64,000 bases of DNA from Quercus robur (GCF_932294415.1 NC_065545.1:20095357-20159356); one strand, 5' to 3'; positions 43,301 to 52,890 are shown, numbered from the stretch's first letter. Made by a program: numbers and translations. Notes: generated from the sequence alone by a model not told the origin.

Positions 43301-44375
43301 CTGCTGAGGTTTCAACAATTTCCAATGCCCTGAATGGTGCTTCTGTGATTGATATAAAGAGGACAACAGCTAAAGATGATATCGTTGTAATGCCTCCATA
43401 CTTTTTCTCTTTGATTTAATATTTCTTTTACTCATAAGTTTTGAGTATCATATAGTAATATATGCATTTGAAAATTCCCTGAGAGAATATAATGTTGGCT
43501 TAACATGAATGATATGAACTATTGTGTGTATTGTTTTTGACCCAATTGAGAATCATGACTAGTCTTATCTGTTGACATGATCATTAGATTCGATGTATAA
43601 TTGGTTGGAATATTTCTAACAACCTTTGTGTGCCTAAGTGATTCTCAAAGCAAAAGTGGCATCTTTTTGACTGACAGATGAAATTTTTGTTGAGTACTAG
43701 GAACTAAGATAATAGTCTTTTGCAGGTCATTCTCCCATCAGGACAAGCTGTTGAAGAACTACAGCCACAGTTTGATGCAATACGCAAATGTCCAGGAAGG
43801 GGGATAATTATTTCAGGGGTTGCTCCCCTAGGATCTGGATTTGACTATTACTATCGATATTTCGGCCCAAAATTTGGGATCAATGAGGTAAAATATTTGG
43901 TCTCAAACAATGTAATGCTTTTCAAAAACTTGATGTTATAAATCAATTTCTAGATAACATTAGAAATCCTTTAGTTTCTGGGGTGCTACTAGAATTCAGA
44001 ACTAAAAAAGGAAAGGGGAAAAAAGTAACTCCTCTTTCGGTTGTTGTCTAAAATTGAAATTGAACTAGTGGGGAGTCCTCTTACTTATCACTTCTCTTTT
44101 AGGATCCTGTAACTGGGAGTGCAAATTGTGCCTTAACACCATACTGGAGCAAAAAATTGGGGAAGTGTGATTTGATTGCTTATGCGGTATTCTTGCTATC
44201 TCTAGTGCATTGAAACTTATGTAATCTTTGTCTTCATTGTATAATTTACATTGTTTACTTTGTTCAGGCATCACCTAGAGGTGGAGTACTAAACATTCAT
44301 TTAGACGAACAAAACCAAACAGTGCTTCTGCGAGGAAAAGCCATTACTGTCATGGAAGGGTCTCTTCTAGTTTAG
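31305..44375 (+). CDS. PhzF-family isomerase-like protein, copy 5, with a retrotransposon in intron 2 (about 299 aa)
   Basis: Exons 31305-31334, 31412-31615, 43075-43386, 43726-43887, 44103-44186 and 44268-44375 join in phase 0 to about 299 residues with no lesion. Motifs are VDAFTESAFKGNPAAVC, AAEFN (presumed catalytic glutamate 46), LCGHATLAAAH, SGVAPLGSGFDYYYRYF and the variant DPVTGSANC in place of DPVCGSAHC. Intron 2 is 11,459 nt because a complete 10,360-bp gypsy element sits in it; without the element it would be about 1.1 kb. Exon 3 begins LQLCGH where the others have VE/VK. The coding capacity is intact, but correct splicing across the insertion is unproven. The element's gag-pol is antisense to this gene and its antisense ORF is in the same direction. 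Confidence 0.85.
31971..32603 (-). repeat. 3' LTR of the Tat element
   Basis: This 633-bp copy is distinguished from the other LTR by C at 32152 where the partner has T at 41879. The adjoining internal sequence on the minus strand, AACAAAGGGGCAAC, is a plausible polypurine tract (32604-32617). Confidence 0.95.
32790..32797 (+). promoter_or_regulatory. TATA box of the antisense gene in Tat element 1
   Basis: TATAAATA lies 153 bp before the ATG at 32950 in an internal, non-LTR region. Downstream is a pyrimidine-rich leader (CTCTTTCATGCCCCTCACTTTTTTCCTC). A matching arrangement occurs in the second Tat element (57000-57007), supporting real promoter function for the antisense gene. Confidence 0.55.
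32950..35164 (+). CDS. Spliced antisense gene of Tat element 1 (Transposase_28-like, about 655 aa)
   Basis: Four exons, 32950-33751, 33837-34007, 34093-34571 and 34649-35164, join by GT-AG introns of 77-85 nt with consistent phases to give about 655 residues. The N-terminus is Ser/acidic (MSSSSSLEREIDDYLDG). Residues of about 100-300 (LPQPGEWCCSPSSGLGVYTSYLLAGLRFPL, NPNGWRTIVAMQVLWRE) resemble the plant domain called putative gypsy-type transposon (Transposase_28). A disordered Pro/Lys-rich middle follows. The last 170 residues are a coiled coil (LSKKGEVIRLTEDFNRL, EELKADNLEKDTRI). It runs opposite to gag-pol. Antisense extra ORFs are known in Tat elements; their function is unknown. Confidence 0.75.
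35165..36404. other. Non-coding region between antisense gene and pol, with minisatellite
   Basis: The two transcription units converge here. A poly-T lies at 35241-35267. Six copies of a CATCTCGTCC(T/C)ATGTTCTGGACGG unit begin near 35744, 35799, 35844, 35891, 35946 and 35998, spaced 45-55 bp. No credible ORF is present. Confidence 0.75.
36405..39416 (-). CDS. Tat element 1 pol: RT, RNase H, archaeal-type RNase H, integrase
   Basis: The frame of 1003 codons starts inside the reading frame rather than at a true pol start. Reverse transcriptase carries VDFTDLNKACPKD near 63-75 and YVDD at 161-164. A Ty3-type RNase H follows (about 290-420), then a second, archaeal-like RNase H (WVVHVDGSS... 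NNEAEYEALLKGL, about 430-560), a Tat hallmark. Integrase has the HHCC finger (HEGACGNHSG...CDQCQRF), the catalytic aspartates in WGLDILG and SDNGRQF and the glutamate in QAEVANRSLL. It ends LEHPWNVEHLRKYHQ with no chromodomain. All catalytic residues look intact. It is separated from gag-protease by a single extra T (see finding). Confidence 0.93.
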   Translation of the reverse strand: MYTLFFKPIRQKKRVFAPERDKAIKEEVQKLTTAKFIKEVYYPDWLANVVMVKKANGKWRMCVDFTDLNKACPKDSYPLPRIDQLVDSTAGHQLLSFMDAFSGYNQIKMDEADQEKTSFITSQGLFCYKVMPFGLKNAGATYQRLVNHMFRPQIGRNVEVYVDDMLVKSIDEGSHLDDLQETFETLRRYKMKLNPSKCAFGVSSGKFLGFMVSQRGIEANPDKIQAILNMEPPKSIKEVQSLTGRVAALNRFVSKATDKCLPFFKVLRKAFEWTDECQRAFQDLKDYLTTAPLLSPSVQGEELYLYLAVSPHAVSSALIREEGKIQKPVYYTSRALRGAEGRYPLMEKLAFALITASRKLRHYFQVHIINVMTDHPLKKAMNKLEAAGRLVQWAVELSEFDIRYQPRSAIKAQALADFIAEFTPRYEDLGEGEYNNKWVVHVDGSSTLYAGGIGVVLQSPEGDKFKYKARLQYQTTNNEAEYEALLKGLELAKSVEADSILVLGDSQLIIGQVNGTCEAKEDRMKKYLRKVVRLVKKFKKADFVQIPREENVEADTLAKEASANEALDEMNDVHYMPSIDLPELMQIEGEGNWMTPIVSYLKDGMLPEEKDEARKLRVKSARYVLMDEVLYKRGFSQPLLRCLAPDEANYMLREVHEGACGNHSGARSLVHKVIRSGFYWPTIQADAKAYVKVCDQCQRFSNIPRQPAEYLTPMMAPWPFAQWGLDILGPFPTGTRQMKFLVVGIDYFTKWVEAEPLAKITQQNVKNFVWKNIVCRFGVPRVLVSDNGRQFDNTPFREFCEQLGMKNHYSSPSHPQANGQAEVANRSLLKIIKTRLEGAKGIWPDELPGVLWAYRTTARTPTGETPFKLAYGSEAVIPAEVHMTSHRVRKYQTEENDEQLRLNLDLMDEVRMDAEQRTARYKNLMARQYDAMVKPRRFNIGDLVLKRVTLATRNPAYGKLGPNWEGPYRVVNCKRQGSYYLEALDGRRLEHPWNVEHLRKYHQ
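39397..41631 (-). CDS. Tat element 1 gag-protease
   Basis: I place the start at MVRTRSRATSPG (41631); a further in-frame ATG at 41670 lies 8 nt after the primer-binding site. Counting from 41670, a gag core is at about 160-300 (FPTTLKGPARVWFSKIP, FEELSKLFVNNFIG), a zinc knuckle at 412-426 (CRFHRDHGHDTDEC) and a retropepsin-type active site LVDNGSSADIL near 546-556. The frame ends SVITHRLNVYPFF then stop at a T8 run. With T7 it would read on as YPFFKPIRQKKR into pol, so gag-pol was probably one ORF of about 1,750 codons. Confidence 0.92.
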   Translation of the reverse strand: MVRTRSRATSPGRQGSRGASSDPQRDRQSAPVMQTSSVQNMQSMAAAMAELTRQNQELRMEITHRRQTREEHAGQTQGHGDTQNTEIGSQFRGTTSRTVPHLKEEMDQMKKVMEEMKENMRRTNPIEDLVHRTDSPFTASINGHPLPSKFKLPSLDSYDGTRDPFDHIATFKTTMHLQGVPDEIMCRAFPTTLKGPARVWFSKIPPSSVSSFEELSKLFVNNFIGGQRHKRSSSSLLTIEQGENESLRSFITRFNREALSVDEVDDKLLLAAFHNGINSDLFIHKLYEKEPQTMAELVHSAQNFMNAEDAIIAKKRKRTERMEAHPARHSEQAPRPKKGRTEDRKERDSRKTGPSGRSQNYTPLNAPLNQVLMQIKDDPALKWPEKMKGDPNKRNKNKYCRFHRDHGHDTDECYDLKQQIENLIRQGKLKHFVGRDRTDEKLKGKMEESSRPPLGEIRIIVGGNSTGQSSKSKKTYLKAVQSVQLSGRSPRTRSMDEPTISFTDEDAERIHHPHDDAIVITLLIADYTTRRVLVDNGSSADILYYPAFQQMRLGRDQLRPVCSPLIGFGGMKVQPVGTITLPVVVGSYPQQITKEVNFLVVDCASSYNAIIGRPTLNSWKAVTSTYHLSVKFPTEYGIGQAQGDQLAARECYLAMVALDEQVQTMSIEERRVIAEPTEVLEDVILQEDDPEKFTRIGTCMKDKAREDLIQFLRKSIDVFAWSHDDMPGIDPSVITHRLNVYPFF
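41678..41695 (-). other. Primer-binding site of Tat element 1
   Basis: On the minus strand, two bases after the 5' LTR, TGGCGCCGTCTGTGGGAA begins with TGG, as expected for pairing with the CCA end of a tRNA. TTGGCGCCGTCTGTGG-like sites are common in plant gypsy elements. I do not assign the tRNA. Confidence 0.8.
41698..42330 (-). repeat. 5' LTR of the Tat element
   Basis: 633 bp, same ends and length as 31971-32603, with T at 41879. It holds the TATA box (41920-41927, minus) for the gag-pol transcript. It is followed on the + side by the TTATT duplication and a (TTA)n run. Confidence 0.95.
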
Positions 44376-44488
44376 ATATTTGGAGTTGAAACTCCATGTT
44401 TTGTTTTTTATACAATTGAAATAAATGGTAACTGGGTGTAAGAATCACTTGGAATTGGAATTTGATTTTCAACTTATTAGGTCATTCT
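44376..44488. other. 3' flank of PhzF copy 5
   Basis: UTR-like sequence similar to the other copies (ATTTGGAGTTGAAACTCCAT, then a CAATTGAAATAAATG poly(A)-signal-like motif at about 44414). Confidence 0.5.
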
Positions 44489-44628
44489 GGGGGTGTTTGG
44501 TAATGTTGTTCTAGTGACGTTGTTTGTATTTTTTGGAAATACGTGTGAGTGAAAAAATGTGAAAATATATATAATGTTGTTTAAACACTGAAAATCGTTG
44601 TTTGAAATACTTTACCAAACATGCCCTC
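44489..44628. mobile_element. MITE with GGTGTTTGGTAA ends
   Basis: The left end GGGGGTGTTTGGTAATG and right end TTTACCAAACATGCCCTC are inverted partners, enclosing about 110 bp with no ORF. The GGG.GTTTGGTAA end is typical of small hAT-type MITEs in plants. The target duplication is unclear. Confidence 0.55.
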
Positions 44629-44629
44629 T

Positions 44630-46630
44630 AATTATGTGGTTCACATTGAAAAAAAATGTATTTATCAAACTTATCTAATTTTTTTTTTTTTTAGAATACT
44701 AAATATTTTAACACATACACGGGAAGAGGGGAGAAGGTCTTAAAGAAACTTACAGTAGTGTATATCTAAAAGAGCCTAAACTTATTTAATTTTAATCATT
44801 AACAGTAACATACCAAAAAAAATGTATGCATTAGTCCATTAGAATTCTCCTTATAGACATACTCTATGTAAATGTTGATTTGGAACCATACAAGTAACTT
44901 TATAATAATAATAATAATAATAATAGTGAGTATTAGACCATGGTCCTTTAGTTTAAGGCTCTCCCACTCCCCCAACAAATTGATACAAGATCTCTAATGA
45001 ACAAGTGAATTGGTCTTAACAATGAGCCCAAATGGACTAAGAAAAAAGAGTCCAAATCCATTGGTTCACGATTTTGGGTTAAAGTAGTTTCTCAACTATA
45101 TATATCAATGGGCTCTTGGTCGACTCTCTAGGCCTCTTTCCCCAAACTTATTACATATACAGTACTATCCTCCTGTTTAATCTATGCTCAACACAGCTAG
45201 TTACTGAAAAATTAATCGATTTTCAGAAAATTTTACATCAATGATAGTTAATGGGATTAAACAAGCGACATAGCTGATTCCTTTCTTTTGCAAATTTTAT
45301 TGTCTTTTGAAGTCTAGGAAGCACGGACACTCTCGTCATCGTGTCATTATGTCATACCCATACCCGTCTCTGTTTTAGAAGTGTTAATAGTGATTGTCTT
45401 TCGTGTAACAAATCCTGATATTCTTCCTCCATTAGGACTACTTTGTGCAAAACTTACACAACCATTTCCCCATAGGAATTGCAAATGATCTTCTCCATCC
45501 AATAATTTAATCCAAAGATTTGCTTCAGGGGATCATACTGAGGATACTATCTTAATCCTCATGCCCTCAGTATTTATAGCTACAAATTTTGATGATATAT
45601 TATATTACAAAAAATTTCAGGTTATAGTTCAGGTGAAGTCCTTATAGTCACCAAATCTTTACTCATTAAACATAAGATTTCATCTTATACCAATTAATGC
45701 TTTCCTAATAGGCACCTAAAATTTCAAAAGCAAAATGAAATCAGACACCATATTGACATTTAATTTGGATATAAATAAGATTCATGAAGATTTGATCATC
45801 GTTTTAACGACATTAGATCAATAATTAATTTCTAAATTAAGAAAGGTATCATTTTTCTCCTTTATAAATATTGGCCTTTTTATTTCCTTCATATTGCAAG
45901 GAATTTCTGTCTGCCTTTTTGTTAAAATTCTTCATCACTTGCAAGAATTCCCGAGTATATCCTGACCCAACAACATAAGTAATTTGAAGGCAACAGAAGA
46001 TCTCTGTACTTGTATTTGGCTGTGAAGTTTTTGAAGCAACTTTTAATGGAGTAACGGAGTACTACCACCCACATGTAATGGACTCCCATACTGCTCCTCA
46101 GGTAGCTTGCTGAATGCTACAGGATTTAGATAATTGCATGGAATTTAGAAGTCTGGTTCATGAATTTTTCTCTTTAGTTCCTCTAGCATTAGTGTAAGGT
46201 TTTATTACATATTTTATGATAGTCATGTTGGTCCTCTAAGCAAGTCACAAGCTGCAAGACAACATTTTGTCCTTTTGTTTCTACTTAGCATACGATTTAT
46301 AGTATAATATGTCATTTTTTTTTAATCTTGTGTTAATTTTCTCCAATATATTTCACTATACAAAATTTAGGACTAAGGAATTAAGGATCCTTTTTAGTAT
46401 ATATATTAGTAAACGTTCACGTATTTATACATCCATGAGTGTATCTTTTTTCCTTATAAGAAGTGGGGATGGAGTAATCCAAATTATCTCGATTGAGAAA
46501 ACCGAGCAACATCATTGAGCTAGAAGGCTCTTCACTAATACCTTAACTTTTACTTCAAAGAAATTATATGATATAGGTTTTATTTGGTTTTTAAACTCTT
46601 ATAAAATCTCCTTAAATGATTTTGTTACAG
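44630..46630. other. Intergenic region
   Basis: No gene is supported. A repeat segment at 44692-44775 recurs at 55383-55465 (TTTTAGAATACTAA(A/G)TATTT...GTGTATATC(T/C)AAAAGA). A (TAA)n run lies at about 44902-44924. The first exon of the downstream HIPP-like gene may lie in 45900-46620, but I could not identify it. Confidence 0.5.
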
Positions 46631-47469
46631 ACTTACGTTTTCAGACTACCTTGTCTGAAATGTCAAAGGAGGGTGAGGCAATTGTTGTCAAAACTTCATG
46701 GTAACTTCAAGTTTTGGTTTTATTTAATGATTAAATTTTGTCAAAATTGCAAAACTGTAACCTTTTATATATTATTTTGCTAGGAGTGTATTCTATTGAG
46801 GCTGATGGAGAATCCGGGAGAGTAAAAGTTACAACTGAAATAGATCCTCACACACTTGCTGACCGTCTTGAAGGAATATATAACAAAAGAGAGCTACCAT
46901 GTGCAACAATGCATATTCCATCACCACACCCTGTGCCTAACCATAACACACATGTTGCAGCTACTAATAACCAAAATGGACAAGAGCAATTCAGAGATTT
47001 CCAAATAGCAGAACTTCAAGAATTGGCTAAACTTGAGAGGTTGAAAAACGTGGAGCTTGTTCAATCTAGGACATTGAAAATGACATTTAATGATTACAAA
47101 GAGGGTCACGCAAATGCATCTATTGGTGATGTTCAAAGTGAAAAGAAGGATGGGCCTAACCTTAAGCCTGCAAAAGCTGCTGGCTCAAGTCATTGTGAGG
47201 CTTCTTCTAGCTATGGTGGTGGTGGTGGTGGCTGTGAAAATCTTAACTGTAATGCAATGAAAAACTTGCCCCATCATCATACTTTTAACATTGAATTCAT
47301 TAAACCACCACCATCACCACCAAGCAATCATGTTCCACAGCCACAGGGTTATCCACCATATGGATATGCACCACAAGGACAACCCCAAGGTCCTCCCACA
47401 TCACAACCATTCAATGCTCACTATTCTGATGTGTCATGTGGTGACATGCAAAAATGCATAGTGATGTGA
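46631..47469 (+). CDS. Heavy-metal-associated isoprenylated plant protein (HIPP-like), start exon not found
   Basis: Two exons, 46631-46700 and 46784-47469, join in phase with AG/GT borders. They encode an HMA domain (TYVFRLPCLKCQRRVRQLLSKLHG then VYSIEADGESGRVKVTTEIDPHTLADRL) whose CxxC is in PCLKC. A long spacer with a KLERLKNVELVQ segment, a Gly run, a His/Pro-rich part and PYGYAPQGQPQGPP follows, and the last four residues are CIVM, a CaaX farnesylation box. HIPPs are metal-binding, membrane-tethered plant proteins linked to metal and stress responses. An acceptor AG (46629-46630) shows that a short upstream exon with the ATG is needed; none is obvious, so the gene may be incomplete. About 251 residues are visible. 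Confidence 0.8.
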
Positions 47470-48660
47470 GTTGAGTTGAAAATAATTCATTTAATTTGAA
47501 ACAGATGTATTTTATGATTCACAATAAATATTACAAATTTAGAAATATATTAAATGCAACTTTATTTCAAATTTTAAATGATGTGGGATTATGTTACATT
47601 TTTGTTTCAAATTTTTACGCTTTGCTTGCTCATGTATATAAGTTTCATGATATTTAAGAATTAAGTATTTCCTTCCCTCTAAATTTGTTAGTTAATCATA
47701 AAACTAATGAGATGCGTTTACTTATGAACTAGAGTAAGGAATGTGTATAAAAAAGTATTCGCTTCTTGATGTGAATCAAAAACTCCTGCTAGTATTCTGT
47801 TTTTAGTTCAAAGTATATATATTGGGATAGAATACTCGTATCAGTTTTGAATGATTATATATATCTAATTTTAGATGATGTGACATTATATATGGTTATA
47901 TACTAACAAAAACAAATGGATTATTTTCATTTGAAAACCAAATAATTAAAAATCACCTTAAACTCTTAATGCCCATGAAAACTATATATCAAAAAATTGT
48001 CACTATAGTCGAATTGTCAAAGATTCGAAGTAGTCACAAAAAAGAACACAATGTTTATTCCAAGGGTCATCAGTAACCTTTTACGCTTGTAAAATAAAAC
48101 GATGCTCAGAAAAATGAGGCAAAAAAAAAAAAAAAAAAAAGGAAACAATAAAATAAAACAAAATAGGAAACTATCAAACCATAGTTGAAGTAGTCTTTAA
48201 CATTCTTAAAGTCACTAGATATACAGTAAATTACACTTTTTCACTTTAACTTTTACCCTAAGTACACTTCATCCCTGGAACAAAGAAAATGTATGATTGA
48301 CCCCCAAAAGTTGTAACTTTGTTTCAAAATAACCCCGACCATCACTTTTGTTGTTAAGTATGATAGATTGAAACACCAATTTATACCTCTCCAAAACAAA
48401 CAGTAAATAGATAAATTGGTAACTGTCGATAGTCTTTTTTAAATTAAAGGGTCGATCGTGCGTTACAATAGCTCAGTAAGTGTAATGGAGGTCAAAGATT
48501 AGGGTAAAGGAAAGTGTAATTTTGCTTTAAAATGAAAGTGTGCTTAGAGAAAAATGAGAAAAAACAAAAAATGAAACAGTATAGACACAAAAGGGTGCTT
48601 AGGCTTATTTGAATGTGGTTGTGTATTTGTAACTGAAGTAAAAGTGAAGTCAGCACAAGT
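47470..48660. other. Intergenic region
   Basis: No ORF or element is recognised. There is an A-tract at 48122-48140. The rest is AT-rich unique-looking sequence. Confidence 0.45.
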
Positions 48661-48666
48661 GGTTCC

Positions 48667-49040
48667 CTAGAGCAAAAGAAAGGAGGTGAATTCGAGTCTG
48701 GTTGATTCAAGATCAAACTGTAAAAGATTATCCTCCATTTGATACCCTTTAATCACAATCGATGTCTTCATAGAAAGACCACCATTCATAAACCCCAAGC
48801 ACCACAAGTCAGCATCATCCCTTGTAGTCCTAACCATTGAATTCGACCCAATAATCCTCCAAACAACATCGGGTCTATGCATAACGAGATCAATGGTTGG
48901 GACGCTCGGTCCCATTGGTGTAGTTGTGACATCCCTTGCTTGCTTCATAGCACTAATCGAATGACAAAGTATGGTCTGTTAAAGAGGTTAGGTTAAAAGC
49001 TAAGGAGGCTTCACTAACAAACACCTTTCTGAATTCAATG
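48667..49040 (-). pseudogene. Fragment of an EDGP / basic 7S globulin-like gene
   Basis: Read from about 49040 downward: IEFRKVFVSEASLAFNLTSLTDHT, a frameshift or stop region, then GPSVPTIDLVMHRPDVVWRIIGSNSMVRTTRDDADLWCLGF and GYQMEDNLLQFDLESTRLEF. This aligns with the last third of the intact gene at 53485-54852 (IYKAFNDLFVKEA..., FWRVFGSNSMVRIERSDADVWCLGF, QLEDNLLQFDLESERLGF). The N-terminal two thirds are absent. Same strand, 4.4 kb away, so a truncated tandem duplicate. Confidence 0.85.
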
Positions 49041-49328
49041 TATATATAATTACTTAGGGATGTGTTAAAGAAGAATTAAGCACAAAATTTTTTCTCAGTA
49101 AAACTAACTACAATGTTGTTTTTATTTAAAGACTATTCAAACCGTGAAGCTATTCTTGACTACTTGTATAGTTTTATCAAAACTCTAGAGATATACAGGT
49201 ATTTTCTTCTGCATTCCAAATGTGTGTTTCTAAAGACATGGAACAACTCTACTTCACTTATATATGGGTGTGTAGAGATTTTGATTTCGTCATGACAATC
49301 TCATATGAATTTTATTTATTTTTATAGG

Positions 49329-49478
49329 AATCTCAATTGAAAAATGTTGACTTTGCCAATGATCTTCGAAACCTCCACAACGTTATGGGAAATTATTTGC
49401 CTAGCGGCTCCCTCATAGCATATAAAGCCAATATACTTGTGGATCTCATCTGCTGTAAGGGATTCGTTGCATACAATG
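49329..49478 (+). other. Exon-like block of unknown family
   Basis: Between an AG (about 49327-49328) and a GT (about 49479) the frame reads SQLKNVDFANDLRNLHNVMG, then NYLPSGSLIAYKANILVDL, then ICCKGFVAYN, without stops. Base composition is richer in GC than the flanks. I do not recognise the family, and no partner exon is evident. It may be a captured or degraded exon. Confidence 0.3.
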
Positions 49479-49489
49479 GTTAAGTTTTA

Positions 49490-50830
49490 TCTCTTCTTAC
49501 CTTTCAACAAATGTGTAAGATTTTTTAAGGTATGATTGAAATAAAGCTATAAAGAATAAGAATAGAAAATTTTGAAATTATACTTAAACTAATAAATTAT
49601 AGTAATTTAAAGCTTAACTATATTTATATTTGCCTTTTCACAAAAAAAGAATAAAAAAAAATACTATTATTAAATTTGTGACTAGCATTACGTATATGGG
49701 TAGCAAAATAACTTTTATTTTTTTTAGAAAGTTTAAGTTTTAAATCATTTTTACTAACTTATCTTTGATATAAGATATATAACATATGTTTAATCTATTT
49801 AAGTGTCTAAATTACAATAAAAATTAATCATTAGACAAAAGCAATATATATAGAACCATCAACTTTGGTGGGGCACCATCCTACATAATCTCTCATATAT
49901 AGAAAATTTTGAAATTAGGTTAGAAAATGATAGTCTTTCCATGTATGGTAACATTTTATCAATTAACATAGTCTGTATCTTAAAACCAATTTATTTTAGT
50001 ATGCTTAACAATTTTCACCCCAAATAGAAATAAACCAAAATGCTTTGTCTTTCATCTTTTTATGTATGTGAACATTATTATGTTAGAAATGCATGTTACA
50101 TGTTATCATTTTTTTTTTCTTTATAATTCGATATTTATAACAATAGGGCAAGAGAGATTCGAACCATGATTTTCCTACAAATGAGAGAAAATTATGCCAC
50201 TGAGTTACAACTTACAAAACTCTTGGTGTTATATATTTTCCCTGACCTGCCTTTTCATGCTCGTAAAATTTTATTTTGGTTATGATGATAAATATGACAT
50301 ATAGGAACTTACCAATACCAAGCATGTTCGTATGAAACATTTACTATGTGGTAACTAAGTGATGGCAAGAGACATATGTCAATACTTTAGTTCATATATT
50401 TGTCAATTACTTTCCTTTCTTGTTCTTTTGTTCCTAGCCTTAAAGGGGTAAATGACCCAATGTTGCTTATAATTATGTTGCACTTTGGGCTTCCATTTGC
50501 AAGCTTCAAGCTTAAGGAATGATTGACAACTCTTATTTGTCAGATTTTGTTCTATGCTCTTGTGGGGAGATGGTTTTGATTCCTCTTTTATGGTCATCTA
50601 TTATGTTTTCCTTTGGGGAGATGAATTTAATTCCTCTTTTACAGTTATCCAATTCTTCGTATTTAAGAGAGAGAGAGAACATGCTATCAAATTGTGTGAT
50701 TTTCAATAGATTAGTCCACTAAAAAATTATTAGATTGTATAACATTATTTTAAAGTGTATCATAGGACATAGATGAGATTTTAAATGGCCAAAAGACTTT
50801 CTAATTCAAAATTTACATTTTCAAGGAAGA
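49490..50830. other. Intergenic AT-rich region
   Basis: Nothing coding is supported. A GGGGAGATG(G/A)(T/A)TTTGATTCCTCTTTTA word is duplicated at about 50563 and 50617. Confidence 0.45.
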
Positions 50831-50831
50831 T

Positions 50832-51302
50832 TGTTGGGCTTTGTGGAGCCTAGTTTTGTTTGATCTAGTTCGACGACCCGACCCGACCCCGAATAATATT
50901 GCGTGGTTTTTAATGAGAGATTTACTGAGGCTTAGTCTATGGAGCGGAGGCTTGAGCCGATAAGCCCAAGCTGGAGCGCTCATGGACAAGCCTCTGGGGT
51001 CCAGGGGCAACGCCCTTGGGAAATTTTTTTTGGCCCGTTTAGCCCATTGTGGAGCCGCCTTTTGTAATTAGTTTTTTTTTTTATAGAGTCGGTTGCCGTG
51101 TCTTATATATAGAGAAAATATTGTAGCTGCATCTGGTGTTGTATTCTTCCCTGAAAATAGTGAAATCTCTGTAACTCCGTGGACGTAGGCAAATTGCCGA
51201 ACCACGTAAATATTGTCTTATACGTGTGATTGTTTTTTCTTTGGCGCGTGTTTTCTCTATTTTTTGTTTCTCATAGGTTGGAATTCGGCTTAATTCCCTC
51301 CA
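50832..51302 (+). mobile_element. Solo Ty1/copia-type LTR
   Basis: The stretch starts TGTTGGGCTTTG and ends TTAATTCCCTCCA. It contains a TATA box (TCTTATATATAGAG near 51103) and the segment CCGTGGACGTAGGCAAATTGCC then GAACCACGTAAA, a typical R/U5 sequence of plant copia LTRs. AAGAT precedes and AAGAC follows it, a 5-bp duplication with one change. No internal region remains. Confidence 0.6.
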
Positions 51303-51420
51303 AAGACTCCACAACTCTTAAAATCTTGAACTATGAACAAAAGAGCAGGACCTAAAACTAAAAGGACTACTCACATTATACATCCATTATAATAGGCAAT
51401 TAGGAAATATATATATTGTG

Positions 51421-52890
51421 TAAGGACACAAACATCAAACAGCCTAAGCCCACTTAGAATAGTGAGGATGGTGCAGCTCAGCTAGACCCAAATCAATAGA
51501 TATTTGTAAGAGAGTGGGTTAAACAAAAAAGGAGGGGGCTTAGCTCGAGGACAAAAATAGGGAGAAAATCACTACGGATCAAAGTTTATATATATAAGGC
51601 TTATCACAAGCTTGCCTGAGGAGGCAATTCTTACACAGAATGATACACTGTTCACTTTCTTCTCTCAATACTCTTGTTCTGGTTTCTCTCTTTCCCTTAT
51701 TTTTCTCTGGACAATAAAAACAAATTAGATCTCACAGTTTTATTAATTCCGAAGCTTCCATTTCCTTCGACCAAGTATAAAAGTTTAGCCACGCAGAGTA
51801 ATGATGAAAACTCAAAGGAGAAGTTAGAGAAGAGGGGAGAGAGACATCTATGTCAAGTCTGATTTTTCCTCTCCCTTTTACACATTAATTCCCCATTTTC
51901 CAAGCCCACAAGATCTTCTAAAAATATTCTAAATATTATCCTTAAATAACAACATCCAAATCTGACTAATTAAAGAAAATATAAAAATAAAAAATAAAAT
52001 AGTCCTAATATAACTAAGAAAGTGGTGTTTTCAGCTGGAAATTTTGTGCACCAGATCTGGAAACTTCCGAAAATAAACCGTATCAGATTCGCGTATTAGA
52101 ATTGCAAGCTAAGGAATGTTCTAGAACATCAACAGTGCAGGTGTAGCAATTTCAAGCCCGATTTCAAAATTGATACAGTGAATATCTCACAAAACTCAAA
52201 ACATGAAAGTTGTAGAGATTTTTATTGGCGTTCCATAGCATCTTGAACCATCTTAATCGGAGCTCAGATGAGAGAGTTATACCCAGATTATGAAGCGATG
52301 TCAAAATTGTCTAGAATCGCTCAATTAGCTTCGTTTTGTACTTAATGCCTCCATTCGCATCCTAATTCAAATATAAGAATAATGAGTACATTTAGACACC
52401 AAATAAGTATAAAAGACTAAACATTAAGGGAGAAAAATATGACATTTTGCATTCTCCTCACTCCCCTTCACTTGGAAGTTCCTTTATATTATATATTTCT
52501 CAGCCCTTTATATTATATACATCTTGGCCCTCCATCTCCACTTACCCAGGCTCTCACTATGACATTTGTCCCCTTAAACTTCTGTTGAAGGTGGTAGAAG
52601 AAGTTGTTTAGCTGTGAATTCCACTGTTCAGGTCACTTCCTCATTAATACAGCTGATAAAGATATTGCCAGTCATTTAATGCGAAGGTAGTAGGATAACT
52701 CTCACTAAAGACTTCCCTTACTTTCCATGATTCTCTCTCTACACCTTATCCTCCTCGTCTGAACTTCCCAGAAGTCTCTTGTCTCTTCCCCTCCCATCCT
52801 CAGGTGGATCCTCTCTTCAGGCTTATGATGCTTTAATAATGACGATAACAACATATCGAACCTTTCCTTTGTTCTCGGGTCCCCACACAT
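51421..52890 (-). mobile_element. Degraded Tat-type LTR with an insertion
   Basis: Two blocks match the LTR at 56059-56741 in order and orientation: ATAGATATTTGTAAGAGAGTGGGTTAAA near 51499, and CCACTGTTCAGGTCACTTCCTCATTAAT near 52621. The stretch between (about 51850-52480) does not match and looks like another repeat inserted into it. Ends are approximate and no coding sequence is seen. Confidence 0.45.
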
